From contig NZ_VITI01000001.1 in NCBI RefSeq assembly GCF_007827795.1, positions 744,001 to 808,000 of the forward strand: a stretch of 64,000 nucleotides of DNA, given 5' to 3'. Origin of the DNA: Azospirillum brasilense (lineage in GTDB: Bacteria > Pseudomonadota > Alphaproteobacteria > Azospirillales > Azospirillaceae). Below, one piece after another: positions 60,169 to 64,000 of this stretch (the stretch's first letter is position 1; each line of letters begins with the position of its first letter). The notes below the pieces were generated by a model. That model saw only the letters and a program-made list of their open reading frames with translations. It was not told where the DNA came from and did not search any database. Both the position numbers and the translations under genes were made by a program.

Positions 60169-61044
60169 TCAGGGAGCGATGCGCCAATCCTTGGATATGT
60201 AGGTGTAGGGCGGCTGGATGTAGTGGAACACGCCGCCGGTCTTCACATGCGGGCTGAGCAGGCGGGTCAGGTTCAAGCCAATGCCGAGATAGAAATATTG
60301 GCTTCGATCGTCGCGGCTGGGATTGGTGCTGTAATCCTCGTAGCCCCGCGCGTAGAAGCCGACATGGAACTCCAGATGCCGCAGCAGGGGGTCCTGGATG
60401 GCGTCGAACCCATCCGCCTTCACCGCGATCAGATATTTCAGCCGTCTGTAGTCGGTGAAGACGTCCGCTTGATATTTGTCGCCGCCGGAGAACGGGTTGT
60501 ACTCGACCCTGAAATCAACCTTGCGGGCCAATTCCGGGTTGTCCCACAGGATGTAGCCGGCCACGGCTCCGACGGTGTTGAACAGCATGTCCTGATAGGA
60601 GAATCCGTAGTCGTCGCTGAAGGCGTCACCGACCTCCACCAAGCCCATGATGCCCAGCGACGATAACGCGCCGTACCGGGCGGAGTCCGTCTGGGTGAAG
60701 CCCCAACTCTGGTATTGGCGGGCCAGCAGATGGCTGATCGCGTAACCGGTCCAGGCATGGCCGATCTTGTCGGCACCGCCTTCGGTCGTGCTGCGGCCGA
60801 ACCAACCCTCATCCTGAAAGCGAGGGCCGCCGGTGCCCCAATCCCAGGACCATACGCCCCACCCCAGGGCCAATATGCCGGTGCCGACGTTGAGGGCGAG
60901 CGCCTTGTCCTCCTTGCTCCATCCCTGGTCTTCCATCATGGAGGCAGAGGCGGGTCTGCCGGGCAGGAGCAACGCGGCGGCCAGGAACCCCGCGATCACC
61001 TGTCCGGTCACTCGGGCCGCCATCGCTCGGGCTAGAAGCATCAT
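60169..61044 (-). CDS. DUF2279 (YfiM-like) membrane-associated protein
   Basis: The protein of about 291 residues has an N-terminal signal or anchor (about 1-35). The DUF2279 region follows, with ADKIGHAWTGYAIS, LGIMGLVEVGDAFSDDYGFSYQDMLFNTVGA and a C-terminal half rich in aromatic residues (VFTDYRRLKYLIAVKADG, FHVGFYARGYED). The family has no assigned function, and the aromatic C-terminus may be a beta-rich outer-membrane-linked domain. The ATG at 61044 has AGGAGG 11 bases upstream; a longer start at 61083 is possible. It lies just after mltA on the same strand. Confidence 0.78.
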   Translation of the reverse strand: MMLLARAMAARVTGQVIAGFLAAALLLPGRPASASMMEDQGWSKEDKALALNVGTGILALGWGVWSWDWGTGGPRFQDEGWFGRSTTEGGADKIGHAWTGYAISHLLARQYQSWGFTQTDSARYGALSSLGIMGLVEVGDAFSDDYGFSYQDMLFNTVGAVAGYILWDNPELARKVDFRVEYNPFSGGDKYQADVFTDYRRLKYLIAVKADGFDAIQDPLLRHLEFHVGFYARGYEDYSTNPSRDDRSQYFYLGIGLNLTRLLSPHVKTGGVFHYIQPPYTYISKDWRIAP

Positions 61045-61137
61045 GCGGGATGAGCCCTCCTTCCGGTGGACACTTCCCGACATGATGACGCACAGGCCCC
61101 CGCTCCGTCCCGGTTCTTCCGGATGTTGGACGTCCGG

Positions 61138-62343
61138 TTAGGACGCCGGCGCGACGGTCTTCGGCAGAAGGACGTAGTATTCGCCGGCGCTCTTCATCAC
61201 GCCGGCCTTCTCCTCCGCCTCCGGCCCATGGCCCCAGAAGACATCGCCACGGACCGGGCCGCGGATGGCCCCGCCGGTGTCCTGGGCGATCAGCAGACGG
61301 CGCAGCGGCGTCCGGGCGTCCAGCGGGTCCTCGGCGTCCAGCCAGACCGGCACGCCGTAGGGCAGGAACTTGGAATCGACGGCGAGGCTGCGTCCCGGCG
61401 TCAGGGCGACGTTCTGAGCGCCGTTCGGCCCCTCCCCTTTCAGCTCCTGGAAGAAGACGTAGGAAGGATTCTTGTTCATCAGGGCCGCCGCCTCGCCGGG
61501 GTTGGCCTGGAGCCAGGCGCGGATGGTCTGCAGCGACACCTCCTCGCGCTTCAGGGCGCCGCGGTCGATCAGCTCCCGCCCGATGGCGACGTATTTGTGG
61601 CCGTTCTGGGCGGCGTAGCCGACGCGCGTCTCGCTCCCGTCGGGGAAGCTCACACGGCCCGATCCCTGGATGTGCAGGAAGAAGGTGGCGATGGGGTCCT
61701 GCAGCCAGACCAGCTCCAGCCCCTTCCCGCCCAGTGCCCCGGCCTCGATGGCCGCGCGGTCCTCGAAGGGCTTCAACCGGCCCGCCGTCACCCGCCCGGC
61801 GATGCGCTCACCCCGCCAGCGATCGGCGAACTCGCCGAGATCGACCATCACCAGATCGGCCGGGCGCTTGTAGAGCGGCACCGGAAAGGCCGGGTCCGGC
61901 ATCCGGCTGCCCTTCAGCTCCACCTCGTAGTAGCCGGTGAAAAGGCCGCGCCGCTCGGCGTTGTTGGCCGCGGCGTAGGGGGTGAACCACGTCTCGAAGT
62001 AGGCGCGGGCCGCCGCGTCGTCGCCGGGCGGCAGCTTGGCAAGCTCGGCGCAGGGGGCTTGCCAGTCCGCCGCCTTGCCGCCGACCCCGTCCGGTCCGAT
62101 GGAGCGGTCGGCGGCCAGCGCCTTGACCTTCGCGCAGGAGCGCTGGAAGGCCGGGACGGCCTCCGCCACGCGGTCGGCGCTCCAGCCGGGCAGCGCCGTG
62201 AAGGCGACCGGGGTGAGGACCAGCTTTTCGGGCGGCGGGGGCGGCGGCGCCTTGGCCTCCTCCTCCTTCCGCTCGCAGCCAATGAGAAACGCCGCGGCAA
62301 GGACTGCCGCGGCGCTGAGACGAACAACCGAATGAGAGAGCAT
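61138..62343 (-). CDS. mltA: Membrane-bound lytic murein transglycosylase A
   Basis: MltA cleaves peptidoglycan with formation of 1,6-anhydro-muropeptides. The 401-residue lipoprotein has the lipobox LIGC (C23), a proline-rich linker, the MltA specific domain (TGYYEVELKGSR, VWLQDPIATFFLHIQGSGRV) and the 3D domain with the catalytic aspartate in LIAQDTGGAIRGPVRGDVFWG. It follows the Tim44-like gene by 13 bases, as in most alphaproteobacteria, but the usual downstream smr gene is absent from this site. Confidence 0.95.
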   Translation of the reverse strand: MLSHSVVRLSAAAVLAAAFLIGCERKEEEAKAPPPPPPEKLVLTPVAFTALPGWSADRVAEAVPAFQRSCAKVKALAADRSIGPDGVGGKAADWQAPCAELAKLPPGDDAAARAYFETWFTPYAAANNAERRGLFTGYYEVELKGSRMPDPAFPVPLYKRPADLVMVDLGEFADRWRGERIAGRVTAGRLKPFEDRAAIEAGALGGKGLELVWLQDPIATFFLHIQGSGRVSFPDGSETRVGYAAQNGHKYVAIGRELIDRGALKREEVSLQTIRAWLQANPGEAAALMNKNPSYVFFQELKGEGPNGAQNVALTPGRSLAVDSKFLPYGVPVWLDAEDPLDARTPLRRLLIAQDTGGAIRGPVRGDVFWGHGPEAEEKAGVMKSAGEYYVLLPKTVAPAS

Positions 62344-62356
62344 CAGAACCGATCGG

Positions 62357-63034
62357 TCATTGAGGGGTGCGGGTTTCGACGAGCGCCCAGTTCGGGTCGC
62401 CGGCGCGGGTGTTGCGGGCGAAGGTCCAGACGTCCACAGCCTCGACCACGGCGTTCGGATCGCCGTCCACCACGGCACCGGCACTGTTGCGCACGACGTT
62501 CATCTGCTCCGACACGAACTTCACCGTGACCAGCGCGGTGCGGCCGTCCATGCGGGCCTCCACCACGTCGGCGTCGGTGATCGTCTCGATGCGGGTCTCC
62601 AGAGTCTCGCCGGCCGACTGGCGCTCGCGCACCGCACGGGCGAAGTTGTCGTAGACCTCGTCCGACAGCAGCGGGCGCAGCGTCGCGGTGTCGCCCTTGG
62701 CGAAGGCTTCAACGATCATCTGGAAGGCGCCGCGGGCGCCCTGCAGGAAATACTTCTCGTCGAAGCTGGGATCGGCCGCCTTGATCTGCTCCAGCGCGGT
62801 GGCCAGCGACACCGGCTCGTCCGGCGACGGGACGGCGTTCGGCACGGGCCGCTCGCGGTTCGGCATCGCGACCACGTTGTCGGACTGGTTGTTGGGGCGG
62901 GCCGTGAAGGGGTTCGGCCGCTGACGCTCCTCACCGGTGCGGCGGCCGAGCACGCTGCGCAGCCGATACACGAGAAACGCCGCGATCATCGCGAAGATCA
63001 GGATCTCGACGAACACAAACCCATCTCCCATCAT
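62357..63034 (-). CDS. Tim44-like domain membrane protein
   Basis: The 225-residue protein has one N-terminal membrane helix (about 6-24), a polar linker and a Tim44-like domain (about 75-222, with ALEQIKAADPSFDEKYFLQGARGAFQMIVEAFAKGD and a C-terminal VDVWTFARNTRAGDPNW). Homologues are conserved in alphaproteobacteria and related to the mitochondrial import factor Tim44. The bacterial role is not settled but concerns the envelope. GGAAGG precedes the start. It is divergent from fxsA. Confidence 0.92.
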   Translation of the reverse strand: MMGDGFVFVEILIFAMIAAFLVYRLRSVLGRRTGEERQRPNPFTARPNNQSDNVVAMPNRERPVPNAVPSPDEPVSLATALEQIKAADPSFDEKYFLQGARGAFQMIVEAFAKGDTATLRPLLSDEVYDNFARAVRERQSAGETLETRIETITDADVVEARMDGRTALVTVKFVSEQMNVVRNSAGAVVDGDPNAVVEAVDVWTFARNTRAGDPNWALVETRTPQ

Positions 63035-63273
63035 CCATCCTTCCGGGTGACTGAAGGCCGGCCCCGAAATCACCGGCCCCGCTTGATCCACTACTGGACC
63101 CTTCGGCGGGTGAGCATTAAGTGTACCGGAACGGTGCCGGGACCAAGTCCCAGCTCGCTCTCTCCGCCGAGGATTCCACCCGATGACCCGTGCCGGAGCT
63201 GTTCTTCCAACCAAAGATCGGGTGCGTACCCTGGTGTAGATAGGCCCTCGGGGTTGAAAGAGCAAGGACGGCC

Positions 63274-63891
63274 ATGAATCCACTGTTGCTGTTGTTCCTT
63301 CTGCTGCCGATCGCGGAAATCGCGACCTTCATCGAGGTCGGCGACCGGATCGGCGCCGGTCCGACGGTCGGGCTGGTGATCCTCTCAGCCATTCTCGGGT
63401 CCGTGCTGATCCGCTGGCAGGGCCTGTCCGTCCTGAAACGCGCTCAGCAGGCGGCGGAGCGCGGCGAGAGCCCGGTTGGCGCCGTTTTCGAGGGGTTCTG
63501 CGTCGTCGTCGCCGGCCTGCTGCTGATCATCCCCGGATTCCTGACGGACATCGTCGGGATTCTGCTGTTCGTGCGCCCGATCCGCAACGCCTTGGGCCGC
63601 TGGCTGTTCGACCGTATGAAAGGTGCGGCCTCCTTCCAGATGCACGGCCGCATGGGCGGCCAGACGGGTGGCCAAAGCTGGAACGCCGGCGATCAAAACA
63701 GCCCTCACGGCGGCCCGCGCAACCGCCCGCCGCCGGGCGTGATCGACGTCGAATACCAGGAGGTCGACCCCGACGGCGGCCGTCCGGGAAACGCCGGTCC
63801 GGCGGACCGCGACGGGCCGGACGATACGCCCAAGCTCGGTGACTCCCGCTGGGCGCCGCCCGGCTCGCCCTACCGCAACGACCGCGGGTGA
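63274..63891 (+). CDS. fxsA: FxsA family membrane protein
   Basis: The 205-residue protein has the FxsA N-terminal motif NPLLLLFLLLPIAEIATFIEVGDRIGAG, about four membrane segments (1-20, 27-46, 75-97 and an adjacent stretch) and a hydrophilic C-terminal tail of 80 residues. FxsA was named for suppression of F-exclusion of phage T7 in E. coli; its normal role is unknown. It lies beside tim44/mltA on one side and a probable secB on the other, a conserved alphaproteobacterial order. Confidence 0.92.
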   Translation: MNPLLLLFLLLPIAEIATFIEVGDRIGAGPTVGLVILSAILGSVLIRWQGLSVLKRAQQAAERGESPVGAVFEGFCVVVAGLLLIIPGFLTDIVGILLFVRPIRNALGRWLFDRMKGAASFQMHGRMGGQTGGQSWNAGDQNSPHGGPRNRPPPGVIDVEYQEVDPDGGRPGNAGPADRDGPDDTPKLGDSRWAPPGSPYRNDRG

Positions 63892-63991
63892 AACACGCCG
63901 GTTTCACTTTGTGGAGCCAGCAATTCCGTGCTAGCCAGCGGGTCTTGAAGACCTTTCCATCGTGATGCCGCCCCGCGGCCAGGAGTTGTCC

Positions 63992-64000
63992 ATGTCCGAT
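63992..64000 (+). CDS. Start of a coding sequence at window edge, probably secB
   Basis: Only ATG and the next two codons (M-S-D) are visible. AGGAG precedes the ATG at the right distance. The position after fxsA suggests the export chaperone SecB, by synteny only. Confidence 0.4.

Overview
The window is a GC-rich alphaproteobacterial chromosome segment. Its gene content and order point to the Rhodospirillales and most likely to Azospirillum. The signs are the rimP-nusA-ylxR-infB-rbfA-truB-rpsO-pnp cluster, a PraR-type regulator next to metK, a MucR-type regulator, an olsB-olsA ornithine-lipid pair, a GNAT gene inside the his cluster, and the fxsA/tim44/mltA group. The organism is an inference from gene families and order; no rRNA, tRNA or species-specific marker was found. 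Nearly all the sequence is coding. No insertion sequence, prophage, CRISPR array or tRNA was recognised.

Layout. 1-1515: a truncated TspO-like membrane protein (-) and a YpfJ-type zinc metallopeptidase (+). 1605-11495 (-): the transcription/translation operon from rimP down to pnp, with a good promoter and an intrinsic-terminator-like hairpin in the rimP leader. 11800-14803: ABM-fold protein (+), then trmB, metK and a PraR-type repressor (-). 14917-20631 (-): miaB-phoH-ybeY-corC-lnt, stop/start coupled over its first four genes, with an operator-like dyad in its promoter and a 20-bp inverted repeat between corC and lnt. 20859-22561 (-): olsB-olsA. 22877-24826: mucR (-), a TusA-like protein (+), tsaB-rimI (-). 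24928-30236: a D-Ala-D-Ala dipeptidase homologue, a polysaccharide-deacetylase homologue with a degraded active site, an Nfu Fe-S scaffold, a class III adenylate cyclase and a membrane/spermidine-synthase fusion.

30243-32491 (-): a tight TSUP transporter / TIGR02186 membrane protein / universal stress protein operon. 32555-38612: a PfkB kinase, an EI24-domain (CysZ-like) protein, a bactofilin, nth, a DUF2244 protein, an AraC-MGMT DNA-repair fusion and dapB. 38684-41326: divergent znuA and znuCB around a Zur-type palindrome. 41330-42909: argP and argO. 42967-44280: a soluble PAS chemoreceptor. 44620-47520: lutABC lactate oxidation, preceded by an AT-rich tract. 47643-51949: Smr protein, XRE regulator, a two-PAS histidine kinase whose second PAS carries the FixL heme-ligand pattern, and an ABC-F ATPase.

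52143-55704 (-): hslU, hslV and an unusual lipoprotein with eight 21-bp tandem repeats and a trypsin-like domain lacking all three catalytic positions. 55841-60015 (+): hisB-hisH-GNAT-hisA-hisF-hisE followed by hinT. 60169-63034 (-): a DUF2279 protein, mltA and a Tim44-like protein. 63274-end (+): fxsA and the first codons of a probable secB.

Most genes are core housekeeping genes. The parts least explained by known biology are the pseudo-protease lipoprotein with its repeat array, the TSUP/TIGR02186/USP operon, the degenerate deacetylase, the candidate heme-PAS kinase without a partner regulator, and the attenuator-like leader of the nusA operon.
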